The notes beneath the pieces are model-generated. The model was given only the letters and a program-made list of their open reading frames with translations, did not search any database and was not told the origin of the DNA. Shown here piece by piece: positions 23,300 to 35,905 of a DNA stretch of 64,000 nt. Source of the stretch: Margaritispora aquatica (Eukaryota; Ascomycota; Leotiomycetes; Helotiales; Discinellaceae). Position numbers and translations under genes: made by a program. How positions within the stretch are numbered: the first letter of the stretch is position 1; the number at the start of each line of letters is the position of its first letter. The stretch spans positions 694,925 through 758,924 of the forward strand of contig VJWN01000002.1 of the NCBI GenBank assembly GCA_007644065.1. The letters run 5' to 3'.

Positions 23300-24777
23300 G
23301 ATTCTTATTGGGTCTAAACTCTCGTGTTCCTGAACCCCGATTATGGTACCTCGGTGATGTCGTCCTTGTTCCAAAAAGATGGTCTTTGCTGGGGCATGGG
23401 TAATGTTTTTTTTTTTTTTCAATTGTGACTTTCCTCGGTTATTTGGCTTTACTTACTGCTACTTTTCTAGGCCTCACAATCCTACATACTTCTAAAATCC
23501 AAAATCAATTCTTGTCACATATCCAATCTCAATCGAAATATTGTTAAGCGGTTGAGCAAAAGACTCCAAACTTTCTTCCGCAATTGCCATCGCTGCTGGT
23601 GGTCCTGCCCAAGATACACAGGTCAAATTTATCTAACACTCTACATCATTATTAATACTAATAATTGGCTGACGCCAAGGACATATATCACCCATGTATT
23701 CACTAAGATCTCTGCTCACACTTCCAATCCCACTGTCAAGGTTCGGCTACCGGCCTCGTTCATATCGACTAATGATTAATCAAAAGTGCCAACATTTCTG
23801 CAGCATTTATAAGCTACAGCTGAGAAATAAGCTTTTAGGTTTCCAAGGTTGTTTAATTGATTAAGCATCTTGGCATTCTTATCAAGATGAACTAGACAAC
23901 TCCACGAAGATCAAAAAGCTAGAGAAGCTTTAGAGATTGGTTGTTCGAACCTCGACAACGATCTTACGTTCAGAATTTTCTTCGGTCATTGTTTTGCCAT
24001 ATATCTAACTATACGATTAATATCATGGTAGTTTCTTTCCCTGGATCAATTCTCGCGTAGTGATTCATTCGAAATTCGCTACGAAATAAAGCACTTCGAC
24101 CAACGCGTTCACTCAACAGTGTAAGTTCGTAGTACTGTTGACTTCTATCTCTCCCTCGACTTGTACGTTTGGGCAGTATGATTTTAGATATTCACCCCTA
24201 GAACTCGATAGTTTGTTGCATATGGCTCATGCTAGTGAAGATTCTACCTAGCGAATTCGAGCGGGTGCAATCATGCAACTCAAACACCGCATTATGACTG
24301 CGGGTCAGTCTCGTTGCTAGTCTGGTAATTCTCCAACAGAATGTATTGTAAACATGCTAGGAAGTGAGTGAAATAGTAGTAAGTGAGGAAAACGAGCCGA
24401 AGTGTCATATTATAGGAAATTGGTTGTGAACTAGCCATTGCAACCATCAGACTCTAGATTTGCTTCAATTTAGAATTTAACCTCTCGAGGAGCAGACATC
24501 AAATCTCAATATCGGATGTATTATCAACAGCTGTTAACCATTGAAAGACTTTCAAATAAATGGTATCAACCACGTGACATCTACTTCACATGCCAAGGGG
24601 TGGATCGTCGAAGCGAGGAATTTCGGACGAAAGTTCGGACAAAATCTCTAGCAAGAAGATTAATAGACATCGTTCAGTCGCACTGCAAGAAAACCATAAC
24701 CGCAACACGTTGCTTCTCGTCCTTCTCGGACGAATTTCAGAAGAAGTTGAGCGTACAGTTCTTCATCAATTTCCATC
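23300..24777. other. Divergent intergenic region, no gene seen
   Basis: Lies between the GH54 gene (minus) and the Zn2Cys6 gene (plus). It has a poly-T tract at 23407-23419 and AT-rich stretches but no supported coding sequence. Open frames at 23552-23779 and 24516-24777 have no recognisable content; the second overlaps the likely leader of the transcription factor. Confidence 0.45.
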
Positions 24778-27163
24778 ATGGACGAAGCCCAAGGCATAAC
24801 CAGACCTCGAAAAGCCATGAGAAAGGGGACACGAAGCTGTTATGAATGCAGAAAGCGCAAAGTACGCTGCATCTTCGCCAAAGACGCATTGAGTTGCGAC
24901 AACTGTGCTACCAGAGGCAAGCCTTGTATAGAGCAGAGGCGTGAATTGCTACAAGCTGCTCATGTAGACTCGAGGGAAAGTCTCAGAGACCGAGTCACGA
25001 GACTTGAAGCCATTATAAGGGAAAAGGGCATGAATAGTAGCGGAAGCGATGTGTTGAATATACGAACCTCGGGTACTTCTGATTCTCAGTCAAAAAATAC
25101 TAGAGATGGAATAAGAACACGGTCATTATCGACATCGTCAACCGACAGCAATCCAACTCCGGAGTCAATCGCATCACATGATCCTTTTGCTCCAGTCGAG
25201 AAAGAGTCTTCCCAGAACATTGATCCAATAATCACATTGTTTAATAATGCTATTGTTAGTGTAAGAGTCTATCAAACCTTCATTTATTAACAGAGCTTAG
25301 TGGAAGCGCCATAGCTCCGATGTAGCACAAGATCACGTATCTGAAATTGCCGAAAAGGGGAGCCCAGCGGCAATAGCAAAACGACTACGTACTTGCGATG
25401 CTCTTCTTCTGGATCTTTTGGCTCCTGATCACCTGGTAATTGTCATGAGTGCCACTTGCTCATGGTGGCACACTTGGTAAGTTCCAATGTTCCCAAGGCC
25501 CCACGAATAATGTGAACACTAATCATGAATAGGAGGCCTCTTGGCCCATGGCTCCCTGCGTCCATTGGTGACAAAAGAACAGCAACACTACCAGACTTTG
25601 TGCTCTGGGCGTTAGCTTCTCCCATACCTTCAGTTATTGGTCTTGCGATACTTTGCATAGCCGTGTGTCTTCAGCAATTAGACACAAGAATTCATCAATA
25701 CATCATTCGCCAGCTTCCTCGTCCTCCTGGAACACTGTTCCAAGAGTACTTAGAGAAAGTCAATCGTCTTGTTATTTGCGACTCAGATTATGCAAGTACC
25801 GAAGAAGGAATCCAGGTAATCATGCTCTCTGCCAAAATCCATAGTATGTGTCACCACTTCACCCATCAGTGCCTATAAATCCTTGTTGTCTTGACCAACT
25901 CTTTCCAAATTTTAATTCTCTACATCTACTTACTGAAGATACCTACATGCAGTGAATCTTGGTTTGAATAGAAAGTGTTGGCTACTCCTACATCAAGCCA
26001 TTGTCTATAGTCAGCTCCTTGGCTTCCATCGGCCAGAACGCCTCTCGCCTCGTGAAAGCGACGAAGATCGAAATCGTCGAAACCGATCATGGCTATCATT
26101 ATGTGCTAATGATATTTACGTATCTCTTCTCCTTGGCTTGCCATATGCGGGCGATGGACGCACCATACCACTATCCCAAAACCAAGATCCGACTTTATTG
26201 CTACAGCACAACTTGACTCTTGTTGGTGCCGAAGTCATCGATCGAAATCAACGAGGCCTGAGCCTCTCAGTGTCGCGCACTGAAGAGTGCCAGACACAAC
26301 TTGAAGCAGCGACGCAAAGTCTTAGTGCGGAGTTCTGGGATGCGCCAGCTTCAGTGGCAAGTGGTAAAATCTCCCGAGAGCAATATCTCGAACAGATCAC
26401 CGCTCAATCGTGGTATCAGCAGATTCAAGTTCTCATACATATGCCGCTTATGATCCACTCCGTTCAAGACACACGGCTTGAAAAGCACCGTGTTGCATGC
26501 TTGGAAGCTTGTCGTAGCTGGCTGAAAATCTACCATATTATGCGTTCCGATCCCTTTTCTGCGTTCAGCATGATTAAGCTGATTGATTATCAAGCGTTTG
26601 TATACGCAGCACTACTGAAATTGGGATTGTTAGGTTATGGCAACTCCGCGAAGGGTGCCACAAATCGTGACAACGATCGAGATATCATAGCGCTGACGAT
26701 TGATTCGCTCCGCCATGCTTCTAACGCTGTCAACAACCCAGTTGCATCCCAAGCTGTCCAGGGCTTGGAGACTCTGATGTCATTAGACGGTAAAGGCTGT
26801 CCAAATCATCACGGAGCTAACTGTGTCAATCCGCATATCAAGATTGTTGTACCCAACGCTGGAACAGTCATCATATCACCAGGAGAACACATTATCAAGG
26901 CAAGGACTACGTCTAGCACTTCGGCTGAGGCTCAGCCCGAGTTGGACTTCACACTATCGAAAGAGATTCTCGCTAGTTCTGCAAATGCAAATAATGGGTC
27001 CATACAACAAAGCAATCTCGGCTTGAATGAGCTCCATGCGAGCAGTCTTGAAGCACTAAATCCCATATCTGAAGAGATGGCGTATATAGATTTTGATTGG
27101 GCAAACACGGTCGCACCTAACTTTGAAGGGGATTGGGCCTGGTTGAATGATCTCACTTATTGA
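24778..27163 (+). CDS. Zn2Cys6 fungal transcription factor
   Basis: Nuclear regulator of about 726 residues. Exons by consensus: 24778-25260, 25301-25476, 25533-25843 and 25953-27163, all in frame. The N-terminal Zn(II)2Cys6 cluster is complete: Cys21-x2-Cys24-x6-Cys31-x8-Cys40-x2-Cys43-x6-Cys50, with the basic C-R-K-R-K-V-R-C loop. It is followed by a short heptad-like segment (L-R-D-R-V-T-R-L-E-A-I-I) likely to dimerise. The middle and C-terminal part matches the fungal-specific factor layout (K-C-W-L-L-L-H-Q-A-I-V-Y-S-Q-L-L-G-F-H-R). The last 20 residues are acidic and aromatic, as in activation tails. The start ATG at 24778 is the first in frame before the cluster. An MFS transporter relic begins 447 bp downstream in the same orientation; such pairs often make a regulator and its efflux target, so this factor may have lost its partner. 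Confidence 0.92.
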
Positions 27164-27609
27164 GTTGCAAGAAACTCGGTGTCAATAACGTATTCACTCG
27201 ATTCTAAGGCCACTGACAGACGAAAAAGGGGTACAAACCAACTCAAACCTTTCGAGCAGATGATCTAGACCTATCATCTAGACTCTTACAGTGCTGTTCA
27301 ACGCATACCGCGCAACGGATTATGTCCAGGCAGTTAATCAGCTCCTCGAAACCCATGGCCGTCTCTCGGTCAGATAGTTTCGTACAACAAAATAAAATTA
27401 TGCAGAGAAGGATTCGTTTGACTCGAACTCCTGCAGGTTACAATTGGCGAACCGTTGCATTGTCCCTTCTCACCTTGTTACCTGACGAACTGTGTTCACG
27501 GTACCATGAGCACGTCCTATAAGCTCTCTCTTCGTCGTGATCTATTCTTCTTTCATTAACTTCATCTACCTTCAATTATCTCACCAGTAAATCTGAATAA
27601 TATTTCGCA

Positions 27610-29967
27610 ATGCAACATACTCTCCAGGAAAAGAGTGGACTCGAATCCGTTGATGTGGGATCAACTGAATCTCAAAGAGAACCCAATGTGGAAGAAATTG
27701 AGACCCGACTGGATTAGAATTTCTCATGACGATCGTGGCCCTTCTTATCAGTATATTCTTGGTACGTAGATGTTAACGATGCCCCTTTGTTTCAAGTCCG
27801 TTAATATGATGGATGATAGGCTTCCTTGGATATGACAATTATATCCACAGCAGTTCCAAAGATCACCAGTGACTTTAGCTCACTTGAGGATATTGCATGG
27901 TGAGTATCTCTGTACAGCGAACTTACCATGCAATCTGTATGGAAGTGTCAATTAAGCATTACGTTGGTATGCTTCATCGTTCTTTCTCACAATGGCTTCC
28001 TTCACAGCAAGCTGGGGCAAGGCCTACAAGTACTTTCCTCTCAAACCAGTGTTCCTTGTTGGAATTTCTATATTTGAATTGGGGAGTTTGGTTTGTGGTA
28101 AGTAGTTTCTTCGCATCTTCTTACTCCAACGTACAGTCTTGAATTGATACGATTGTTTCGCAGGACTGTCTCCAAACAGTATTGCCCTAATTGTAAGTCA
28201 CTTTCTATCGCGGACGCAACGAAAGCAAGATATCAACTTAATTTGAACAGGTAGGTCGAGCTATCACTGGATTTGGCGCAGCCGGAATTCTTAGTGGTTG
28301 CTATACCATAATCGCATTCTCAGTACCGCCCATGATGAGACCAGCGTTCACTGGTGTCATTGGTGCGACATAGTACGCTTTCCATCGAGTCTTCTCACAG
28401 CCTCCTATTAAACACTAATTTCACTCAGTGGCCTCGCAAGTGTGATTGGACCCCTCCTGGGAGGCTTTTTCACCGCTAGAATATCATGGAGGTGGTGTAA
28501 GCATGACTTGGCTCCTTCTCAGTTAAGCGCGGCATCACAGCATACTGACTCAAATTACACCACAGGCTTCTACATCAATCTGCCAATTGGCGCTGCCTCA
28601 ACTGCAATTCTTCTAACTTTCTTCAAAACACCTCAGGGGTAGGTAGGCAGGTTATGCATCATTTCCGCCGTTCTCTTGCATCCTCCTCCCTTCTGACAGC
28701 AATGCTAAGATCTGCAGTGCCTTGACAGCAAACAACACGTCAATGCGTGAGAAAGTCTTGCAGATGGATCTTTCTAGCGCGGTGTTAATCTTGGGCGCTG
28801 TGATCTGTTACATTCTTGCTCTGCAGGATGGAGGTGTGACGAAACCTTGGAACTCGGCTACTGTCGTTGGGTTTCTGACTGGGTTTTTGGTGATCGCGAT
28901 ATTGTTTGCAATGAACGAGCATGTGCAAGCAGAGCGGGCTTTATTTTTACCAAGGCTCATATATGATAGAACAATGGCTGTCTGTTGCATTTTTGCCGCA
29001 TTGTAAGTCCTCCTGTTGCCTGCCGTCGTGTCACCATAAGATTTGTTCACCAGCTGATGAGATCTCGTTGATCTAGTATTAGAGGGTCATTCTTTGTGTT
29101 ACTTTACTACCTTCGTACATCAAGTCACCTCCACCACAAAAAAATATTCTTACTTATCGTTTGCTAGCTATCTATTTTCAGTCCGTCCAAGGAGTGTCGG
29201 CCTCGGAAAGTGGCATACGAAACCTCCCATTGATAATCTCATTGAGTAAGCCGATATCAATCTAGTTTTCTACCTCCCTGTGCTCTCGCTAATAGAATCA
29301 AGCACTTTTCATGATCATATCCGGAGGTCTCCTTACAGTTTTCGGAACTTTTGCCCCTTCTTTCTTCTAGGAGCGATTTTAGCTAGCATTGGTGCTGCAC
29401 TCCTTCTTACGCTCGACATAGACTCACACCCTGTGGCCTGGATTGGATATCAAATACTCGCTGGATCAGGATTAGGAATTTGTTTTCAGGTTCCAATTAT
29501 GGTCAGTCAAGCTCTGGCTAAATCAGAAGATATCGCTATAGTGACCGCAATTATTATGTGTACGTTATTGTCGCTCACTCTCACCCTCTTTCGAGCCTTA
29601 TCTCCAATATCACTCCATGTTTCCATTCAATTTTTCTGAACTCAAACCTTGCTAAGACCCAACAGTCGTCCAAATAATCGGTGGTGCCCTCCTCGTTTGC
29701 GCCGCTCAGTCTGCATTCATCAACACACTTGTCGCTCAATTACTGCTCCACTCTCCTGGCATCGACCCTTCCATAGTTCTCGCAGCTGGAGCAACTGGGC
29801 TACGAGATATCTTCTCGGAAGCACAAATCTCGGGGATTTTGCTTAGCTACATGGCTGCCCTTAAAGTGGTATATGCGATTAGCATCGCTGCTGCAGGTGT
29901 GGCTGTACTGGTTTCTGTTGCGAGTTCGTGGACTAGTATCAAAGGGAACGCCATTATGGGGGGTTGA
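27610..29967 (+). pseudogene. MFS drug/metabolite efflux pump (DHA2/14-spanner type), disrupted
   Basis: Around ten exons recognisably encode a 14-helix proton antiporter like fungal toxin-exporter and azole-efflux pumps: L-D-M-T-I-I-S-T-A-V-P (motif D1 region), [12 protein letters not shown] (motif C-like), [10 protein letters not shown] and I-S-W-R-W-C-F-Y-I-N-L-P. Three independent lesions are seen. (1) At 27701-27706 one base is missing between the acidic N-terminus and the P-T-G-L segment, so the reading frame from ATG 27610 ends at 27715. (2) The intron starting at 27899 should end just before 27967, where the sequence reads TG instead of AG, and no other acceptor keeps frame. (3) At 29350-29365 another one-base loss puts a TAG in the frame of the late helices. 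The remaining splice sites are intact, so the decay is recent. It lies directly after an intact Zn2Cys6 regulator. Confidence 0.85.
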
Positions 29968-31469
29968 GTGATTTGGTTACATTGGGGTTGATTGTGAATG
30001 GGTAAGGATTTGTAGGAAACACTGAATCTACTTGTGATGTGGGAGAAGATAAACTTGAGGTCTCGAGCGACATGGCAAATCACTATCGAACTTAGCGATC
30101 AGCAATCTTTCAATATTCGAGTCCAAAATCTTGATAGATATTTTCTCAAATACAATATGCAGCCAAGTTCTTGTTAATACACAAAGTGCCGACATAGCAA
30201 CAAAGCAAGACTCACATTTTCGAAATTTTCGTAAAAGCCCAGCGGCTTCTGCTACTGCTAGCTGATCAGATTTCTTCACAACCAACACTTCTCGCTGACA
30301 GCATCTAGCTTTTGAAAATATCTGCTGCTTGGTAACCCACATTATTTCTACCAAGAGATAGAGGATAGAAACCTGCAGCTGTTCACTTTACAGAATGTGT
30401 GGGTTCTCATCCACAGCTTCCATAGATCAATTACTAGCAATTTCCCCAAAGTATTCCCCAAAACATTTACAATAGAATATCCAATCTCTCGACAGTCTTT
30501 CCAGAAGAAAAGACGATAATGAAGACCTATAAGATGTCCTATAAAAGAGGAGACAGAGAGTGGTCTTTTCGTATTCAGTGGGTAACGCACTCCTCGCTTA
30601 AACCTCCCCCTTATTTCCTTTTCAAAACCCCTAAAACCACAAACTCCCAAAACTTCCAAATCGCCGTAAGAAGCAAAACTCAGGGCCCCCTTTTGAGGGC
30701 CCGTAGAAAACCCCTCGCTGTGGGGTTTTTGAAGTCGGCGCTGGTGAGTCAGCTGAATTGGCGATTTGGCGATTTGGCGAATTTTTGAATTGGTGACCAG
30801 TCGAAATTTGTGCTTCTTAGATCTCCACCTACACCAGTTTGACCTGACCTTGAGACATCGCTCTCAGCGCCTTCTGGGTGACGGTTTTGGGGTGGTTTGG
30901 GTATTTATAGGTCTCAAGTGGTTTTGGAGGAGGGGTTGGGGTTCTTTTGCATGTTCGATGCTCATCTCAACTTCTCAACTAGGAACGATTTCAACTTATC
31001 AATGTATTCTTATTACGGCAGAGTTTCTCAGCCCCCATGCAATTCAATGGAAATGATTCAGTGTTTGACTTTTCCTCAGTATGTCTCTTCACCAAGCATT
31101 TCAGATAATCAAAACCGCTGCTCGCACAGTTCGTATAGCTTTTCTGTCCAGTTTCATTAGAAAGTGCTTCAAGAGCAAGGTTCTCGCACAGGCAGATAGA
31201 TTTCTGTCATAACATTTTCATTGACTTCTGGTGTACATTCGGTCCGACCCCGTCCCTAAAACCATTGAATAACCAACTCCATACGTGTTTGACCCTCAGA
31301 TATTGCTCTGTTCAGTTTACATTCTTGCCCATAGCAAGCCTGTGATACTTCTTTCCTGTTCCATAATTTCCCTTCGTGTTCCGGACCTCATCCATTGCAC
31401 TTCGCCATTCCTCCAAACATAAACATAAACTTACAACCACCAAACTACCTCATCCCATCCCTGCACGCA
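29968..31469. other. Convergent spacer with hairpins and a short tandem repeat
   Basis: No gene supported. Contains the hairpin AAAACCCC (30707-30714)/GGGGTTTT (30722-30729), the nearby pair GGGCCC/GGGCCC around 30683-30702, and three GGCGATTT-like units near 30759-30782. It lies between the end of the plus-strand transporter relic and the end of the minus-strand HAM1-like gene, so it should hold terminator and polyadenylation signals for the latter. Confidence 0.45.
30683..30729. repeat. GC-rich inverted repeats in a convergent spacer
   Basis: GGGCCCCCTTTTGAGGGCCC and AAAACCCC-7 nt-GGGGTTTT are consecutive inverted repeats able to form two stable hairpins. Similar structures can mark a mobile-element end or a transcription end; nothing decides between them. 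Confidence 0.4.
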
Positions 31470-33750
31470 CTAAATCATATTCCTAGCATGCACATCGAAA
31501 ATCTCATTCCTCCACCCCCTCAGCGCATTATCATCCACTCTCTCCGCCGCCTGCGCAGCCTCCTCATCCCAAAGTTTAACCACACTTCCCGGCGCATAAA
31601 CACCCGAGAAAATACCCTTCCTATTCTCCGCACCACCCCTGATGCCGGCACCAACATAGACATCTGGGTCCTCGGCAGGCGTCAAGCGCGTCAACACCGC
31701 CTTCAAGAACGTGCGGATATCATTCGGATCACTAATCCTCGTTGCACGTAGTCGCTCCCTCGCAAACAGGAGCTCGCGGTTTGCGCCGTGGAAGAAATCC
31801 GCAATCGCAGTCGCGAGTTGCCTCTCGATGACCTTGCGCAGCACTGGACGAAGGAGCGGCTTAAGCAGCCAAGCTAGACACGCTAGCTTGGACTTGCGAA
31901 GCGTGTAAGAGAGGTGGTGGATCTTGACGCGGACGTTGCGGAGGGTGAGGATCTGCTCGATCTTCTCGCGGCCGATCTCGACATCCAATTCAATATCGAG
32001 ACCACGCTCGTCGAGCTCGAAGGAGGCGATGCCTTCGTCGGCGAAGCGTAGGAAGAAACCTTTATGCGCGCGTAGCCAGAAACCGACTTCGTCGGCGCGG
32101 ATGGAGAGGCCTTGCATTTTGACGGTGACGAGGGATTTTGTGGTGGTGATGGTGCGGAAGCGAGCTTTTCGGATTGAGAGGTCATTGTAGGTTTCGAACT
32201 TGAGGCGGAAAGGTAGGAATGATGTGTTGTTTATTGTGCGTCCTGGCTCTAGAATCAAATTCTCGAGCAGTAGGTCAAGTTCAGGAACGGAGATTTCGAG
32301 ACGTGGAATGGGTATGAATTGTACCGCAGAGATGAGGATCGGAATCAATATCGTGGTTCCATCTGTGAAAAGTTCGTGGTTGGACGTTGTGTTTGTAGGA
32401 TTGAGAATAGACCATATCTGGAAAGTTGTTCGGAGGAGCTTAGATACATCCTCGTCGTTGATGACGGAATCAAATGTTCTCCTGATTTGAACCAAAAGGT
32501 TGTCGATATCTTTCCTGAGAGGAGATTCTGTACCTACTTCCTTCGACTTTTCCTTGAGTTCAGTAATTTTCCTGTCTGCAGCTTCAAAGAAGTCAGGATC
32601 AGTGAGCATTTGCTGCACAGATTTAGACAGCTCCATCATCAGATTCTCGAATTCTGGATCCTTTTGCCCGTGCTCCATAACTTTGTTGATACGCTTCTCC
32701 AGCAGCTCCCATTCCTTCTTGTCTCCGAATGTGCTTAGAAGCGACCACGCATTCTTCACAGCTCGATCGAGAGCTGGATTGGTATCGACATCGTCTTGAA
32801 TAATGCTGACAGTATCATCAAGTGCTCTAGAATAAACCTTGGCATATCTTTGGATGAGCAGTCCGATTGTGTTAACTGAATCACTGTAATCATTTCTTTT
32901 GCGAAGCTTGGTAACAGCAGCTTTGAGGCGGTAAATCAAAGTCTCTTTCTGATCACCAGTGACATTTTCTTTCAAGCTTGCACCGGCTTCTTGGCCAGTC
33001 TTCTTGATTCCATTTGCGATGACATCTCCAATCTCAGCGACCTCGGCACCTAAATCCTCTCCCGTGGGTGGTGGCCCTTCACTTCCAGGATTCTTGACAG
33101 CCTCTGTTTCTTCCGAAGAAGGTTCAATTTTCTTTGCAGCATCGTCGGCCACAGATGAGACAGTCTTCGCGGTGTCAGAGAAGACTTGTCTTCCGATAGT
33201 ATTCAGGTCTGATAGAAAGATTCTGAAGTCAGAATTGGTTAGGAGCAAGCTTCCAACTGTTCTGATACTTTCATAAGCTATTCTCATTAGCCAGGATCAA
33301 TAGTTTTCAGAGTACCTTCTTACCAGCTGAAGCATCAGCCTTTGCTCGAGTATGTGTAGCCGTCCTGATCAAATCATCCGTATCCACCGAGATTTTCGAG
33401 TGAAGTAAGAACCAAATGAAATCCTGGATCTGATCGCCATCATTCTTGTTTCTCAACAACTCAATAAACTCTCCAAGGAATCTCTTAGACAATCTAGCCA
33501 ATTTCCGTCCACTGTCACTCAAGCCAGGTGTGTCAGGATTGAGAACGTCTGAAGCCAGCAGTGTTCTCAAGTTGATGATTGCTTGCTCAGTTGACGGCAT
33601 GAAACCCTTCGAAAGAGCTCGCAACATCTGATATGTGTGCAGCTTCTGATGAGCAGTCCGTTGAAGGGAGGTGTCGTCCTCATACTGAGGTAGCAATGGC
33701 TGTCTATCGCCATTTTGTCTCGATTTCTTCCTGGATCCAAAGCACGACAT
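31470..33750 (-). CDS. HAM1-like fungal protein (HAM1 N- and C-terminal domains)
   Basis: About 744 residues from exons 33750-33324 and 33277-31470. The start M-S-C-F-G-S-R-K-K is followed by Q-P-L-L-P-Q-Y-E-D-D, a conserved opening in this family. Residues about 30-600 are mostly helical and charged, and the last 180 residues are the compact C-terminal domain (formerly a DUF) with many beta-like segments, ending H-A-R-N-M-I. The family is named after Neurospora HAM-1, linked to hyphal anastomosis; biochemistry is unknown, though the fold prediction resembles lipid-binding, bactericidal/permeability-increasing-like modules (inference). No transmembrane segment. Cys4 in the N-terminal M-S-C-F could be palmitoylated (inference). 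It is followed on the same strand, upstream by 680 bp, by the end of a BAR-SH3 gene, another membrane-curvature protein, but a functional link is not shown. Confidence 0.88.
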
Positions 33751-34430
33751 GTTGAATACGAGAAATTGACGGAATTGATGAGAAGAAGACGAAGTTGAAA
33801 GATCGAGTATGAGAAGCAAACAGGACTAAGTACTCCAAGTATGACGGATTGACTTGTAGTTTCTGTGTACCCCACAAACTCAATTCAGTAGTGCGAAGTC
33901 TGAGACTCCTTATTCAATCATGCCTGTTTTTTTAGATTCTGGTGAAGGTCTAGACAAATAAGCAGCGTCTTTTGTGTTGTTATTGTGTGTCAAGTTTTGG
34001 TGCTGCAGCAGAACTAGAGCTATTTTCCCTGTTCAGTATTACATGGGACATCGACATGTGCAAACGAGAGCTACGTCATTTTACCGGAGCCGGGAAATGA
34101 TCCGTCCAGGGATTGAGAACCCCAAAAGTTAAGCGAAGTGGAAAGGGGTGGGAGAGAGGGTTGAAGGAACACAAGAGCAAAATGATATTGATACTACAAC
34201 AAATAGGCGCTCCAAATATAGATCATCACCAAGGCATGATAAAGATTTATGACTTCCATTGGGTATGCTCACCTACGTCCTTTCCTTTTTGCTCATGTTT
34301 TGTTGTTCCTGTAGGTCGATAACCTCAAATCGACTGCTGTCTAGTGTAAAGTCTCCCAACGCCTTCATATCAAATTCCCATTCATATCACGTTAACAGTC
34401 ATCCATTTCATCATACACATCCACGCTGTA
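33751..34430. other. Spacer upstream of the HAM1-like gene
   Basis: Probably the promoter and leader of the minus-strand HAM1-like gene plus the 3' end of the BAR-SH3 gene. No additional gene seen. Confidence 0.5.
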
Positions 34431-35905
34431 TCATGCAAGCTTGCAATAATTTGCAGGAAAGCTACCCCGCACACCACGAAGCTCGCCTTCCCACCAATCA
34501 TCTGTGCTATCTGTCTTTTTGACAACCTTGATCTGGTCTCCTTCACGGAAGCTCAAGTCGCCTTTATTCTGACCATCGAAAGCATATAAAGCTACCGCAA
34601 ATACTCCTGGTGTACCAGATCCAAGTCTCTTTGGAGGTGGTGGGGGAGGCTTCTTCTTTCCTATCACTCCTCTTTGGAAATAGTCCCCACTAGGTCCTGC
34701 AGGAGAATGTGCTGAGTAAGAAGAAACTGGTGTCAGATGGGTTGAGTAATCTGGAGGAGCGTATTCTGGTTCTGGAGATGGCGTAGGCTCAGGAGCTGGG
34801 TGGCGAACAGCCGGTATTGAGTTGCTGGACGGTATCCTCATAGTCCTAGCTTCAGGTCGAGCTCCAATCTTCTCTGAAGAAGAATTTACGCTCTGTGATG
34901 ATGCCTTACGGCTGAATCCATTTCGCACATTGAACCCAGTAACAGAAGCATTCTTCTTCCCCTCCTCTGGAGTGGTCATTGGTTGGTGGACCACCTTACC
35001 ACGAGCAATGCAATTTATGCTCTCAGCCTCTTGCTGTACTGGTTTGAAATCCCTCTCCCATGTTGCTACGACATCGGTCATTGGCGGGCTGGGCGAAGGG
35101 AAACCATTTTCCTCGCAATAGTTGTGCAATGCGGTATAATATTGAGCAAGAAGTGTATTCTGGATCATGATCTGGACCCCCAACAGGTGTGGCAGAATCG
35201 CAAAAGCTGCATTGATGATGGGGGGAAGCGCCTCTTTAATACGATCGTCTGCGACCTTGAAGTCCTGTGATTCAAATTAGATTTGCATAGGAGTTTGGCA
35301 TATAGTCATACCTCTGCTGCCCTTGCCGCCTCCTCCTCGGACTTGGCTAGTGCAGCATTCTCACGATCTGTACGCTTCGGTTTCCTCTGGTAATTGTTGA
35401 CTTTGTCAATGTAGCGTTCCCAGTCAAGTCTTTTGTTTTCCCTCTTCTTTATTAATTTCCGTATTGGTTGGATATATTCTTTTGCATCTGTCGCTGGCTT
35501 AATGACTCGTTCGTCCATCATTTTGATCTCTTCTAGAAGGTCGGTCTTCAAGTCCGCGTATACAGCTTTTAGCTTGGAAGTTCGATCAAGTTGTAGTTTG
35601 GGTGTCTCGACTGGTTCGTGTCCATGTCCATCACTGGCACCAACAATAGGATTGTATAGTTCCTCGAATATTGAGCTTGCTTCGACCTGAATACTGAGGA
35701 TAGATACCCAAGAGTCTCTCCAGGCTTTCGAAGCTTCGATGATCTGTAAACAGCATTAGGAAACTCGCATGGATCTGCTAAGCTAACAGACCTTTGCGAG
35801 CATTTTGTCGGCATCCTCATAATCATTCAATAGCATAGACACATTGGCATTGTCTCCTCCTCCTTTCTTCATCAGCCTCCCGATGGATCGATGCATAGAA
35901 TTCAT
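34431..35905 (-). CDS. BAR and SH3 domain protein (amphiphysin/Rvs-like)
   Basis: Cytosolic membrane-curvature adaptor of about 459 residues. Exons: 35905-35792, 35743-35312 and 35264-34431, all phase 0. The start M-N-S-M-H-R-S-I-G-R-L was chosen over the inner ATG at 35896 because family members begin with a similar amphipathic stretch. Residues about 10-240 form the BAR helices (D-Y-E-D-A-D-K-M-L-A-K, I-I-E-A-S-K-A-W-R-D, the basic K-R-E-N-K-R-L-D-W-E-R-Y). A proline/serine linker with P-P-P-P-P-P-K-R follows, itself an SH3 ligand. The C-terminal SH3 domain shows A-L-Y-A-F, G-D-L-S-F-R-E-G-D, W-W-E-G-E-L and G-S-F-P-A-N-Y. Such proteins act with actin patches in endocytosis; which paralogue this is (Rvs167/Hob1 or another) I cannot settle. 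Codon use and intron style are ordinary. Confidence 0.92.

Noticed and set aside
23930..23970. Possible tRNA from TTGTTCGAACCTC
   Set aside because: The T-stem does not pair and there is no D-arm or anticodon arm at the right distance.
28370..28376. In-frame TAG in the MFS pseudogene at GCGACATAG counted as a lesion
   Set aside because: The TAG spans a normal donor (GTACGC); splicing to the acceptor before TGGCCTC restores Y-G-L-A-S, so it is not a mutation.
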